Shown in pieces: positions 1-6,185 of a stretch of DNA of 6,185 bases; the stretch's first letter is position 1; every line of letters starts with the position of its first letter. The DNA comes from Bradyrhizobium sp. (lineage in GTDB: Bacteria; Pseudomonadota; Alphaproteobacteria; Rhizobiales; Xanthobacteraceae): contig JAQGKJ010000431.1 of assembly GCA_028290165.1 (NCBI GenBank), positions 1-6,185 on the forward strand. Direction: 5' to 3'. The notes under the pieces were generated by a model. The model was not told the DNA's origin, made no database searches, and saw only the letters and a list, made by a program, of their open reading frames with translations. A program made the position numbers and the translations under genes.

Positions 1-669
1 GGCGATCGGCGCGGGAAGCGACGGGGAGATGCTGCCTTGCTGGGTCAGGATGCCGAGCAGCGCGTTGATCACGGACTTGGTCATGGAAAAGCCAAGCAGG
101 GGCGTATCGACGCCGACGCCGTCGGCATAGCGCTCGGCAATAACGCTGCCGTTATGCACCACCACGACAGCCTTGGTTCTGCGAAACGGCGAGATTGAGG
201 GTTCCTCGAAAGCGTGATCGAGCGCGGCTTTCAATTTGGAATCCGACGGCTCGACGACGGCCGGCCCGGCAATCTCCGGCAGCAGCGGCGGATTCTTTGC
301 CGCCTTCAACGCATCGATGTCGCTCCTGAGAAGATAGGGCGTGGTAGATCCGTGCAACAGCACGCAGCCGAATCCGTCATGAAACAAGGCGTGACTACCG
401 AAAAGCCCAGCCAGCGCAGCATCGACGGTCTGGCCGGTGCGATCGAGATGATAGTTCAGGCCCCAGCGCAGCCGGCGGATGCCCGCACGGTCGGTGGCTT
501 CTGAAAACACCGTTTGCGGATCGAGCCCGGAGACAAAAGCCTGCGAACAGACATTATGCGCCACATAGCCGGTGGCGACACGAATGGCGCGGTCGGGGCG
601 GTAGATCGCACAGAATGCAGCCGGCACGGCCAGGATCAACGCGCCAGCGATCAGCTTTCGCGAAACCAC
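1..669 (-). CDS. Serine hydrolase, class C beta-lactamase-like (N-terminal part, runs off left edge)
   Basis: The reading frame is open for exactly 223 codons from a GTG at 669-667 to the window edge, so the 3' end is missing. Residues about 5-23 are hydrophobic (LIAGALILAVPAAFCAIY) after a short basic start, which suggests a signal peptide or membrane anchor and an extracytoplasmic location. Residues about 167-182 (AVVVVHNGSVIAERYAD) form the strand-hairpin-strand typical of this fold. It is followed by GFSMTKSV at 193-200, where Ser195 and Lys198 make the SxxK motif: the Ser is the acylated nucleophile and the Lys its general base. The YxN and KTG-like motifs would lie beyond the edge. About 140 residues between the anchor and the hydrolase fold are not recognised. 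The family includes esterases, DD-peptidases and NylB-like amidases, so the substrate is unknown and beta-lactam resistance should not be assumed. It starts 32 bp after the SDR stop and is probably cotranscribed with it. Confidence 0.85.
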   Translation of the reverse strand, partial: MVSRKLIAGALILAVPAAFCAIYRPDRAIRVATGYVAHNVCSQAFVSGLDPQTVFSEATDRAGIRRLRWGLNYHLDRTGQTVDAALAGLFGSHALFHDGFGCVLLHGSTTPYLLRSDIDALKAAKNPPLLPEIAGPAVVEPSDSKLKAALDHAFEEPSISPFRRTKAVVVVHNGSVIAERYADGVGVDTPLLGFSMTKSVINALLGILTQQGSISPSLPAPIA

Positions 670-674
670 GCTTC

Positions 675-679
675 CCTCC
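675..679 (-). promoter_or_regulatory. Shine-Dalgarno site for the serine hydrolase
   Basis: On the minus strand the sequence reads GGGGAGGGAAGC directly before GTG. The GGAGG core lies 5 nt from the start codon. This supports GTG at 669 as the true start, and there is no comparable site near a nearby in-frame ATG. Confidence 0.7.
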
Positions 680-701
680 CCGCGCCGGGCCCGGGATCCC
701 C

Positions 702-1598
702 TTAGCGCGGCTTCTGCACTTCGTCAGCCGAAGGCAGCGCCATCACGCTGACGCCGGGCGGCGGCACGTCCTCATCGGGCACAAAGAAATCCGACATCAG
801 GGGCACGGTGGGATCGACACGGTAGCGCTCGAAGTCGCGAATGCCGCTCTCGTAAAGCACCTTGTCGTCGATGCAGAATTTTCCGGTGAAGTCGCGCGAC
901 GGTTTTGTGAAGATGACGTAGGCCGCATCGCCCATGATCTCCGGGGTGCGGCTGGCGCGCATCATGGCGTCGCCCCCCAAGAGATTGCCGACCGCGGCGG
1001 TGGCAATGGTGGTGCGCGGCCACAGCGCGTTGACCGCGACGCCCGCGGCCTTCAGTTCGGCCGCAAGCCCCAGCACGCACATGCTCATGCCGAACTTCGC
1101 CATGGTGTAGGCGGTGGAGTGCTCGAACCACTTTGCTTGCATGTCGAGCGGCGGCGACAGCATCAGGATGTGCGGGTTTTCCGCCTTCCTCAGATGCGGG
1201 ATGCAGTATTTCGACACCATGAAGGTGCCGCGGGTGTTGATGCCCATCATCAGGTCGAACCGCTTCATGTCGGTTACTTGCGAATTGGTCAGGCTGATGG
1301 CGCTGGCATTGTTGACGCAGATATCGATGCCGCCGAATTCGGCGATGGTTTTGTCGATTGCCGCGATTACCTGGGCCTCGTCGCGGATATCGCACAGGAT
1401 CGGCAGCGCTTTGCCGCCGGCGGCGCGGACCTCGTCGGCAGCGGTGTAGATGGTGCCCTTGAGTTTCGGATGCGGCTCCGCGGTTTTCGCGGCGAGCGCG
1501 ACATTGGCGCCGTCGCGCGCCGCGCGCAGCGCGATCGCAAGCCCGATACCGCGGCTGCCGCCGGAAACGAACAGCGTCTTGCCTTTGAGCGATGTCAT
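702..1598 (-). CDS. SDR family NAD(P)-dependent oxidoreductase, HSDL2-like
   Basis: This 298-residue protein is a Rossmann-fold short-chain dehydrogenase/reductase. The cofactor-binding glycine motif is GGSRGIG at 13-19. NNASA at 96-100 replaces the usual NNAG. Asn121 lies in INTRG, Ser148 in LSPP, and Tyr164 and Lys168 in YTMAK, so the catalytic Asn-Ser-Tyr-Lys set is complete. The stretches AAKTAEPHPKLKGTIYTAA (36-54), NNASAISLTN (96-105) and AYTMAKFGMSM (163-173) closely match my memory of animal hydroxysteroid dehydrogenase-like protein 2. Unlike human HSDL2 it ends without an SCP2 sterol-carrier domain and has only a Pro/Asp-rich tail (about 275-298). No signal peptide is seen, so it should be cytoplasmic. 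The substrate is unknown; a lipid or acyl-type alcohol or ketone is a guess from the family. It lies between ggt and the serine hydrolase in a likely operon. Confidence 0.93.
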   Translation of the reverse strand: MTSLKGKTLFVSGGSRGIGLAIALRAARDGANVALAAKTAEPHPKLKGTIYTAADEVRAAGGKALPILCDIRDEAQVIAAIDKTIAEFGGIDICVNNASAISLTNSQVTDMKRFDLMMGINTRGTFMVSKYCIPHLRKAENPHILMLSPPLDMQAKWFEHSTAYTMAKFGMSMCVLGLAAELKAAGVAVNALWPRTTIATAAVGNLLGGDAMMRASRTPEIMGDAAYVIFTKPSRDFTGKFCIDDKVLYESGIRDFERYRVDPTVPLMSDFFVPDEDVPPPGVSVMALPSADEVQKPR

Positions 1599-1602
1599 CG
1601 TT

Positions 1603-1607
1603 CCTCC
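1603..1607 (-). promoter_or_regulatory. Shine-Dalgarno site for the SDR gene
   Basis: The minus strand reads GAGGGAGGAACG then ATG. The GGAGG core is 4 nt from the start codon. It is a strong site and fixes the SDR start at 1598. The 41-bp gap to the ggt stop holds no convincing terminator, only a 4-bp GCGG/CCGC pairing, which agrees with read-through from ggt. Confidence 0.7.
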
Positions 1608-1639
1608 CTCGCGGTGTTTCCCGCTGATTGTGCTTTGGT

Positions 1640-3385
1640 CTATTGCCCCGCGGCCTCCGCACCACGGGTACGCGGATCGGGGGCGCCGAGCAATCCATGG
1701 TCGGTCACGGCGATCGAATTGGCCGAAGTCTGCCCCATCGGTTCGATCACGCGATGGCCTTTGGCCTTCAGCCCGGCAAGCGTGTCCTCGGAAAACCCGT
1801 GCTCGATCCGCACCTCATCCGGCAGCCATTGGTGGTGCAGGCGGGGAGCGGCCACCGCGGCCGCGACATCCATGTGATAGTCGAGCACATCGACAATCAC
1901 CTGCAGCACGGTGGAGATGATGCGGCTGCCGCCCGGCGATCCCGTCACCAGAATCGGCTTGCCGTCCTTCAACACGATGGTCGGCGACATCGACGACAAT
2001 GGCCGTTTGCCCGGCCCGGGCAAATTGGCTTCGTATCCCACCAGGCCGAACGCGTTGGACGCGCCGGGCGCCGCGGCAAAATCGTCGAGTTCATTGTTGA
2101 GCAGCACACCGGTGCCTTCGGCGACAAGCCCGACCCCATACGGAAAATTCAGCGTATAGGTGTTGCTGACCGCATTGCCTTTGGCATCGACCACCGAATA
2201 ATGCGTGGTATTGCTGCCTTCGCGCGGCGGCGCCGGCGAAAACACATCGGTCGATGCCGTCGCATGATCGAGATTGATGCTCGCGCGCTGCTTCGCTGCA
2301 TAGTCCTTGGCAACCAGGGTTGCGATCGGCGCGTTGACGAAGGCGGGGTCGCCGAGATAGCGCGCGCGATCGGCATAGGCGCGCTTCATCGCCTCGATCA
2401 TGACATGCAGCGCCGGCACGGAGCCCTGCTGCATGTCAGACATCGGAAAGCCCTCCAGGATATTCAGCATTTCCAGCAGCACGACGCCGCCGGACGACGG
2501 CAGCGGCATCGAAACGACGTCATAGCCGCGATAGCTGCCGCGCACCGGTTCGCGGATGACGGCAGAATAGGATTTGAGATCGTCCGGCGTCATGATGCCG
2601 CCGGCGTCCCTGACCGCCTTGGCGAGCTGTTCAGCGACTCGACCCTGGTAAAATCCACGCGGCCCCTGCACGGCAATCGCCGCAAGCGTCGCCGCCAGAT
2701 CGGCCTGAACCAGACGGTCGCCCTCGCGCAGTGAGGAACCGTCGGTGCGGGAAAAGATCTTCGCGCTAGCCGGCCAGCGCGCCAACCGCCGATAGATTGC
2801 CGGCAAGGTGTCGGCCATGTCGTCGGTGAGGACGATGCCGTCGCGGGCCAGATCGATCGATGGCTTCAGCAACTCGGCAAGCGTGAATTTGCCCGAGCCA
2901 TATTTCTCCAGGGCCAGCGTCAATCCCGCGACCGTGCCGGGCACGCCGATGCCGAGTGCGGAATCGCGCGATTTTGCCGGATCGGGCTTGCCGTCGGGCC
3001 CGAGAAAAATTTCCGGCGTGGTCGCCGCCGGCGCGGTTTCGCGATAATCGATCGCGACATCCTCGTGACGCTCCGCCGAGTGGATGACCATAAAGCCGCC
3101 GCCGCCGATATTTCCGGCGCGCGGATAGGTCACGGCCATCGCAAAACCGGTGGCTACCGCCGCGTCGACCGCATTGCCGCCACGCTTAAGTACATCGGCG
3201 CCGACGCGCGCCGCGATTTTCTCCTGCGCGACCACCATGCCGTGTTCGGCGACAACGGCATGAATGGCATCTGCAGCGGGAGGCGCGTAGGAGCGGCGCT
3301 CCTGCGCGGCGGCGGGAATACAAAACGCGACAAAAAGCAGGATTGCCGCAACTATTCTGCGCGGTTCGGCCATGAAGGAGATCAT
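1640..3385 (-). CDS. ggt: Gamma-glutamyltransferase (glutathione hydrolase) precursor
   Basis: The enzyme hydrolyses or transfers the gamma-glutamyl group of glutathione and related peptides in the periplasm. The 581-residue precursor starts with a Sec-type signal peptide (basic residues 9-10, hydrophobic 11-23, likely cleavage after PAAA at residue 27). The self-cleavage site is SN/TTHYSVVD. Thr393 (codon 2209-2207) becomes the nucleophile of a small subunit of about 189 residues, leaving a large subunit of about 365. Other family residues are Arg115 in DYRETAP, Asn413 in TLN, Glu432 and Asp435 in NNELDDF, Ser464-Ser465 in RPLSSMSP, and Gly485-Gly486 in TGSPGGS. A lid loop (about 440-452) is present as in E. 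coli, but Phe446 stands where E. coli has Tyr444. The start at ATG 3385 is chosen because it gives a clean signal peptide and has a GGA 6 nt upstream. The frame stays open to 3547, but that would bury the signal peptide and overlap the divergent gene. ATG at 3373 is an alternative. Confidence 0.96.
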   Translation of the reverse strand: MISFMAEPRRIVAAILLFVAFCIPAAAQERRSYAPPAADAIHAVVAEHGMVVAQEKIAARVGADVLKRGGNAVDAAVATGFAMAVTYPRAGNIGGGGFMVIHSAERHEDVAIDYRETAPAATTPEIFLGPDGKPDPAKSRDSALGIGVPGTVAGLTLALEKYGSGKFTLAELLKPSIDLARDGIVLTDDMADTLPAIYRRLARWPASAKIFSRTDGSSLREGDRLVQADLAATLAAIAVQGPRGFYQGRVAEQLAKAVRDAGGIMTPDDLKSYSAVIREPVRGSYRGYDVVSMPLPSSGGVVLLEMLNILEGFPMSDMQQGSVPALHVMIEAMKRAYADRARYLGDPAFVNAPIATLVAKDYAAKQRASINLDHATASTDVFSPAPPREGSNTTHYSVVDAKGNAVSNTYTLNFPYGVGLVAEGTGVLLNNELDDFAAAPGASNAFGLVGYEANLPGPGKRPLSSMSPTIVLKDGKPILVTGSPGGSRIISTVLQVIVDVLDYHMDVAAAVAAPRLHHQWLPDEVRIEHGFSEDTLAGLKAKGHRVIEPMGQTSANSIAVTDHGLLGAPDPRTRGAEAAGQ

Positions 3386-3519
3386 CAAATTTCCGCCGCG
3401 GGTCGGGGTCAATCTGGCGTCAGCACATTCGTGAATTTTGGTCACAGCCACGAATGCTATACGGTTTCGGGCATCCAGGGCAAAACGCCTCCTCGTGATG
3501 ATGAAGGATATTTTCGAGC
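3386..3519. promoter_or_regulatory. Divergent promoter region between ggt and the MFS transporter
   Basis: These 134 bp separate two genes read away from each other, so both promoters must lie here or overlap the gene starts. A TATACG hexamer at 3458-3463 resembles a plus-strand -10 box. The best upstream candidate for a -35 box, TTGGTC at 3438-3443, is only 14 bp away, which is too short to be convincing. No clear ggt promoter is visible. The plus-strand gene has AAGGA at 3504-3508, 11 nt before its ATG, a rather long spacing. An inverted repeat in the middle is listed separately. Confidence 0.55.
3426..3456. repeat. 8-bp perfect inverted repeat, possible operator
   Basis: CATTCGTG at 3426-3433 and its exact reverse complement CACGAATG at 3449-3456 are separated by 15 bp, giving 23 bp from arm centre to arm centre. 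The left arm also starts a small dyad of its own (ATTC-GT-GAAT, 3427-3436). The position in the divergent promoter region, overlapping the weak -35 candidate, fits a binding site for a dimeric regulator acting on both genes. A stem-loop in an RNA leader is the other possibility. The repeat itself is seen directly; the regulatory role is inferred. Confidence 0.4.
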
Positions 3520-4908
3520 ATGGCGGTGACAGCACTCTCTGAGGCACCCATTGCAGGTCTGCAGCAAAAATATCCGCCGCGCTCCGCCGTCGTTAGCTGG
3601 ATTTTCTTCGACTGGGCGGCGCAGCCATTTTTCACGCTGATCACCACTTTTGTCTTTGCGCCCTATTTCGCCACCCATGTGGCCTCCGATCCCGCGAGCG
3701 GGCAATCGCTGTGGGGATTTGCCACCGCGGCGGCGGGACTGGTGATCGCGCTGCTGTCGCCGGTACTGGGCGCGATCGCCGACGCCAGCGGCCGCCGCAA
3801 GCCATGGATCGCAGCATTCGGCGCGCTTCTGGTGATCGGCTCCTCCCTGATGTGGTTCGGCAAGCCCGGCGACGTCAGCGTGATTCCGCCGCTGCTCGTT
3901 GCCTATGGGATCGCCACCATCGGCGCCGAATTCGCCACCGTCTTCAACAATGCGATGATGCCGACGCTAGTGCCGCCGGACCGAATTGGCCGCCTATCCG
4001 GCACCGGATGGGCCACCGGCTATGTCGGCGGCATTTTGAGTCTGATCCTGGTGCTCGGCTTTCTCGCCGCCAGTCCCGAAACCGGGCGCACGCTGTTCGG
4101 GTTCACGCCACTGTTTGGTCTCGATCCCGTCACCCATCAGGGCGACCGCATCAGCGGTCCCCTGACCGGCATCTGGTTCATCATCTTCGTGCTGCCGATG
4201 TTTTGGCTGACGCCGGATTATCCGGCAAAGCTTCGATGGCGCGAAGCGCTGCGCGAAGGGTTGACGGACTTGCGGCAAACGCTGCTCGAACTGCCGAAGC
4301 AGAAATCGATCGCCGCGTTTCTGCTCGCCAATATGATCTACACCGACGGCCTGGTGTCGCTGTTCGCGTTCGGCGGCATCTACGCCGCCGGCACTTTTGG
4401 GTGGAATACGATCCAGATCGGCACTTTTGGCATCATCCTGGCGATTGCAGGCACCTTCGGGGCGTGGCTCGGCGGCAAGCTCGACGACAGGCTGGGGCCG
4501 AAACGGGTGATCGCCGGCAGCATGTTGATCCTGCTGTTTGCGGTCGTTGCGATCCTGTTGGTGGACAAGGACCGGATTCTGTTCGTCAGGGTCACCCCTC
4601 CCGCGCCTGATGGCGCGCTGTTTTCGGCCGCCGCCGAACGCGCTTACCTCTTGCTCGGATGTCTGATCGGGGCCGCCGGTGGGCCGCTGCAGGCCGCATC
4701 GCGCACGCTCCTGATCCACATGGCCCCGAAAGACCGCATCGCGCAGTATTTTGGATTGTTCGCGCTGACGGGAAAGGTCACCTCCTTCGTCGGGCCGCTG
4801 TTGATAGGTCTTATCACGGCTGTGAGCGAGAGCCAGAAGGCGGGCATGGCGGTGCTGGTGCTGTTTTTCGTGGCGGGACTGGTGTTGTTGGGAAGGGTGA
4901 GGGAGTGA
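3520..4908 (+). CDS. MFS transporter, UMF1 / Atg22-like family
   Basis: This 462-residue integral membrane protein has about 12 hydrophobic segments, roughly at 24-50, 66-88, 95-113, 121-140, 163-184, 213-231, 264-290, 298-318, 328-347, 375-395, 405-432 and 440-458. The loop between segments 2 and 3 carries the MFS signature [13 protein letters not shown] (84-96). [13 protein letters not shown] at 27-39 matches the Y/F-D-W-A-x-x-x-F/Y opening typical of UMF1 (Atg22-like) transporters. A charged cytoplasmic loop at about 236-262 separates the two six-helix halves. Yeast Atg22 exports amino acids from the vacuole. Bacterial members have no settled substrate, so none is assigned. The ATG at 3520 is the first possible start, since an in-frame TGA lies at 3502-3504. 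It diverges from ggt, which hints at peptide or amino-acid transport but does not prove it. It converges on purH. Confidence 0.92.
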   Translation: MAVTALSEAPIAGLQQKYPPRSAVVSWIFFDWAAQPFFTLITTFVFAPYFATHVASDPASGQSLWGFATAAAGLVIALLSPVLGAIADASGRRKPWIAAFGALLVIGSSLMWFGKPGDVSVIPPLLVAYGIATIGAEFATVFNNAMMPTLVPPDRIGRLSGTGWATGYVGGILSLILVLGFLAASPETGRTLFGFTPLFGLDPVTHQGDRISGPLTGIWFIIFVLPMFWLTPDYPAKLRWREALREGLTDLRQTLLELPKQKSIAAFLLANMIYTDGLVSLFAFGGIYAAGTFGWNTIQIGTFGIILAIAGTFGAWLGGKLDDRLGPKRVIAGSMLILLFAVVAILLVDKDRILFVRVTPPAPDGALFSAAAERAYLLLGCLIGAAGGPLQAASRTLLIHMAPKDRIAQYFGLFALTGKVTSFVGPLLIGLITAVSESQKAGMAVLVLFFVAGLVLLGRVRE

Positions 4909-4937
4909 CTCGAGGGTCCGCTACCACCTCTCAACGA

Positions 4938-5054
4938 GTCGTCCCCGCCAACGCAGGGACCATACGCCGTGTCCTATCGTTGAGGCACTCCGGTAAGCGG
5001 CTTCCGTCACAACAAACGCCGGTGGTTATGGGTCCGTGCTTTCGCAGGGACGAC
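4938..5054. repeat. Degenerate palindromic intergenic repeat (REP/MITE-like)
   Basis: Two inverted arms lie in the convergent gap: the left begins GTCGTCCCCGCCAACGCAGGG (4938) and the right ends GCTTTCGCAGGGACGAC (5054). The right arm read in reverse (GTCGTCCCTGCGAAAGCA...) aligns with the left arm over about 30 bases with a few mismatches and a 1-bp gap. Each arm is also a small hairpin. The right one pairs 5032-5039 with 5044-5051 except for one G-G mismatch around a TTTC loop, and the left pairs GTCCC (4941-4945) with GGGAC (4956-4960). Translated in one frame it gives VVPANAGT and MGPCFRRDD, which I recognise as spurious peptides encoded by dispersed repeats in many proteobacterial genomes. 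No transposase is present, so any mobility would depend on factors elsewhere. Confidence 0.75.
5032..5051. terminator. Hairpin that could end purH and transporter transcripts
   Basis: GTCCGTGC and GCAGGGAC form a 7-of-8 bp stem with a 4-nt TTTC loop, 9 nt beyond the purH stop codon and about 124 nt beyond the transporter stop. No T-tract follows on either strand, so it is not a standard intrinsic terminator. A role in blocking read-through between convergent genes, or in protecting 3' mRNA ends, is inferred from position only. Confidence 0.3.
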
Positions 5055-5059
5055 AAGGA

Positions 5060-6185
5060 TCAATGCCTGAAATGCCGGACGCCGGTGAACACCATGGCGA
5101 TGCCGGCGTCGTCGGCGGCTTTGATCACCTCGTCGTCGCGGATCGATCCGCCGGGCTGGATGACGGCGGTCGCTCCGGCTTCGATCGCGACCAGGAGTCC
5201 GTCGGCAAACGGAAAGAACGCATCTGATGCCACGACCGAACCCCTCGTCATCGGCTGCGCGAGTTTTGCCTCATCGGCGGCATCCTGCGCCTTGCGCGAG
5301 GCGATGCGCGCGGAATCGACCCGGCTCATCTGTCCCGCGCCGATGCCGACGGTAGCGAGATCCTTGGCGTAGACAATGGTGTTGGATTTGACATGTTTGG
5401 CAACGCGGAACGCGAATTTGAGATCGCGCAGCTCGGCGTCGGTCGGCGCACGCTTGGTCACCGTCTTCAATGTCAAATCATCGGCCACGGCGTTGTCGCG
5501 GCTCTGCACGAGCAGGCCGCCGGCGACGGTCTTTGCGGTCAGGCCCGCCGCGCGCGGATCGGGCAGGCTCCCTGCAAGCAGCAGTCGCAGATTCTTTCGC
5601 TTCGCGACGATCGCAAGGGCCTCTTCGGTCGCGTCGGGCGCAATGATCACTTCGGTGAGGATTTCAGTGATGACCCGCGCGGCCTCGGCATCGAGCGTGC
5701 GATTGACGGCGATGATGCCGCCATACGGCGATTGTGTATCGCAGGCGAACGCCTTGCGATACGCGCTGACGAGATCGGCGCCTTCGGCGACGCCGCAGGG
5801 GTTGGCGTGCTTGACGATGACGCAGGCGGCGGTACGCACGGGATCGAACTCGGCGATGCATTCATAGGCCGCGTCGGTATCGTTGATGTTGTTGTATGAC
5901 AGTTCCTTGCCCTGCAATTGCCGCGCCGTGGCAACGCCCGGGCGTTTGTCGGGCGTGCGATAGAACGCCGCCGTCTGATGCGGGTTCTCGCCGTAACGCA
6001 GCGCCTGGATCAGCCTTCCGCCGAAGGCGCGATAATCCGGCGCCTCGGTCTTCAACTCACCTGCAAACCAGTTCGAGATCGCGGCGTCATAGGCGGCTGT
6101 GCGCGCATAGGCCTTGGCGGCGAGTTTCTTGCGTAAGGCGAGCGTGGTGGCGCCATCATGGGCCGAGAGCTCCGCCAGCACGGCC
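5060..6185 (-). CDS. purH: PurH, AICAR transformylase / IMP cyclohydrolase (C-terminal part, runs off right edge)
   Basis: PurH catalyses the last two steps of de novo IMP synthesis in the cytoplasm: formylation of AICAR with 10-formyl-THF, then ring closure. The visible 374 codons or so contain the transformylase domain. Recognisable blocks, numbered from the GTG valine codon at 6181, are RYGENPHQ (62-69), [11 protein letters not shown] (95-105), the catalytic VKHANPCG (123-130, Lys124 and His125), [12 protein letters not shown] (263-274), [12 protein letters not shown] (279-290), [10 protein letters not shown] (319-328), QPGGSIRD (342-349) and the C-terminal FTGVRHFRH. The frame stays open through the edge. 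The GTG at 6181 is an internal Val in the family sequence AVLAEL, not a start. The missing N-terminal part should hold the MGS-like cyclohydrolase domain, about 150-160 residues by family length. The stop at 5062-5060 lies just beyond the palindromic repeat. Confidence 0.97.
   Translation of the reverse strand, partial: AVLAELSAHDGATTLALRKKLAAKAYARTAAYDAAISNWFAGELKTEAPDYRAFGGRLIQALRYGENPHQTAAFYRTPDKRPGVATARQLQGKELSYNNINDTDAAYECIAEFDPVRTAACVIVKHANPCGVAEGADLVSAYRKAFACDTQSPYGGIIAVNRTLDAEAARVITEILTEVIIAPDATEEALAIVAKRKNLRLLLAGSLPDPRAAGLTAKTVAGGLLVQSRDNAVADDLTLKTVTKRAPTDAELRDLKFAFRVAKHVKSNTIVYAKDLATVGIGAGQMSRVDSARIASRKAQDAADEAKLAQPMTRGSVVASDAFFPFADGLLVAIEAGATAVIQPGGSIRDDEVIKAADDAGIAMVFTGVRHFRH

Noticed and set aside
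601..669. Possible lipoprotein signal (AAFC) at the start of the serine hydrolase
   Set aside because: The residue before Cys is Phe, not the small Gly, Ala or Ser that a lipobox needs. A membrane anchor or ordinary signal peptide is more likely.
615..1877. A 420-codon plus-strand open frame opposite the SDR gene and the end of ggt
   Set aside because: It lies antisense to two well-recognised genes. Its product is rich in Arg, His, Gly and Ala with no recognisable fold, which is typical of a mirror frame in GC-rich DNA.
1628..2734. A 368-codon plus-strand open frame inside ggt
   Set aside because: It is antisense to the conserved GGT catalytic region, with Arg/His-rich low-quality composition and no motifs.
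3711..4719. Long alternative frames on both strands within the transporter gene (3711-4610 plus, 3994-4719 minus)
   Set aside because: The transporter frame has clear membrane segments and the MFS signature. The others are charged, low-complexity shadows.
4909..4940. A GAGGGT/ACCACCTC pairing just after the transporter stop, considered as an intrinsic terminator
   Set aside because: The stem is short and bulged and no T-tract follows, so support is too weak to list it.
4659..5372. A 237-codon plus-strand frame running from the transporter through the intergenic repeat into purH
   Set aside because: It joins out-of-frame transporter sequence, the repeat-derived VVPANAGT...FRRDD peptide and antisense purH. 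It is a chance fusion of non-coding frames.
5376..5899. Plus-strand open frames of 163 and 168 codons opposite purH
   Set aside because: They are antisense to strongly conserved purH motifs and show no recognisable protein features.
1..6185. CRISPR array, tRNA, insertion sequence, defence or toxin-antitoxin system
   Set aside because: There are no regularly spaced direct repeats, tRNA-like cloverleaf, transposase motifs or recognised defence proteins. Nearly all the sequence is explained by five metabolic or transport genes.

Overview
The window is GC-rich, densely coded chromosomal DNA. It most resembles an alphaproteobacterium of the Bradyrhizobium/Rhodopseudomonas/Nitrobacter group. This placement rests on base composition, on the style of the proteins, and on a palindromic intergenic repeat at about 4938-5054 of a type I recall from those genomes. 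It is an inference from memory, not a database result.

Layout. (1) Positions 1-3385, minus strand: three genes in the same direction, read right to left. They are a periplasmic gamma-glutamyltransferase (ggt, 3385-1640), an HSDL2-like short-chain dehydrogenase/reductase (1598-702), and the N-terminal half of an SxxK serine hydrolase of the class C beta-lactamase-like fold (669 to beyond position 1). The gaps are 41 and 32 bp, and the two downstream genes have strong Shine-Dalgarno sequences, so they probably form an operon. (2) Positions 3386-3519: a 134-bp divergent promoter region with an 8-bp perfect inverted repeat. (3) Positions 3520-4908, plus strand: a UMF1/Atg22-like major facilitator transporter. 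(4) Positions 4909-5059: a convergent intergenic region almost filled by a degenerate palindromic repeat that may also end transcription from both sides. (5) Positions 5060-6185, minus strand: the C-terminal part of purH, carrying the whole AICAR transformylase domain. Its 5' end lies beyond the right edge.

How the genes may work together. PurH is a housekeeping purine enzyme and looks functionally unrelated to the rest. GGT would cleave gamma-glutamyl compounds such as glutathione in the periplasm. The divergent transporter could move a related small molecule, but UMF1 substrates in bacteria are largely unknown, so this is only a context hypothesis. The SDR and serine hydrolase have no identified substrates.

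I found no tRNA, rRNA, CRISPR array, insertion sequence, phage gene, toxin-antitoxin pair or defence system. The region looks mostly ordinary. The points that merit a second look are the ggt/transporter divergent control region, the palindromic repeat, and some family-level details of GGT and the SDR.
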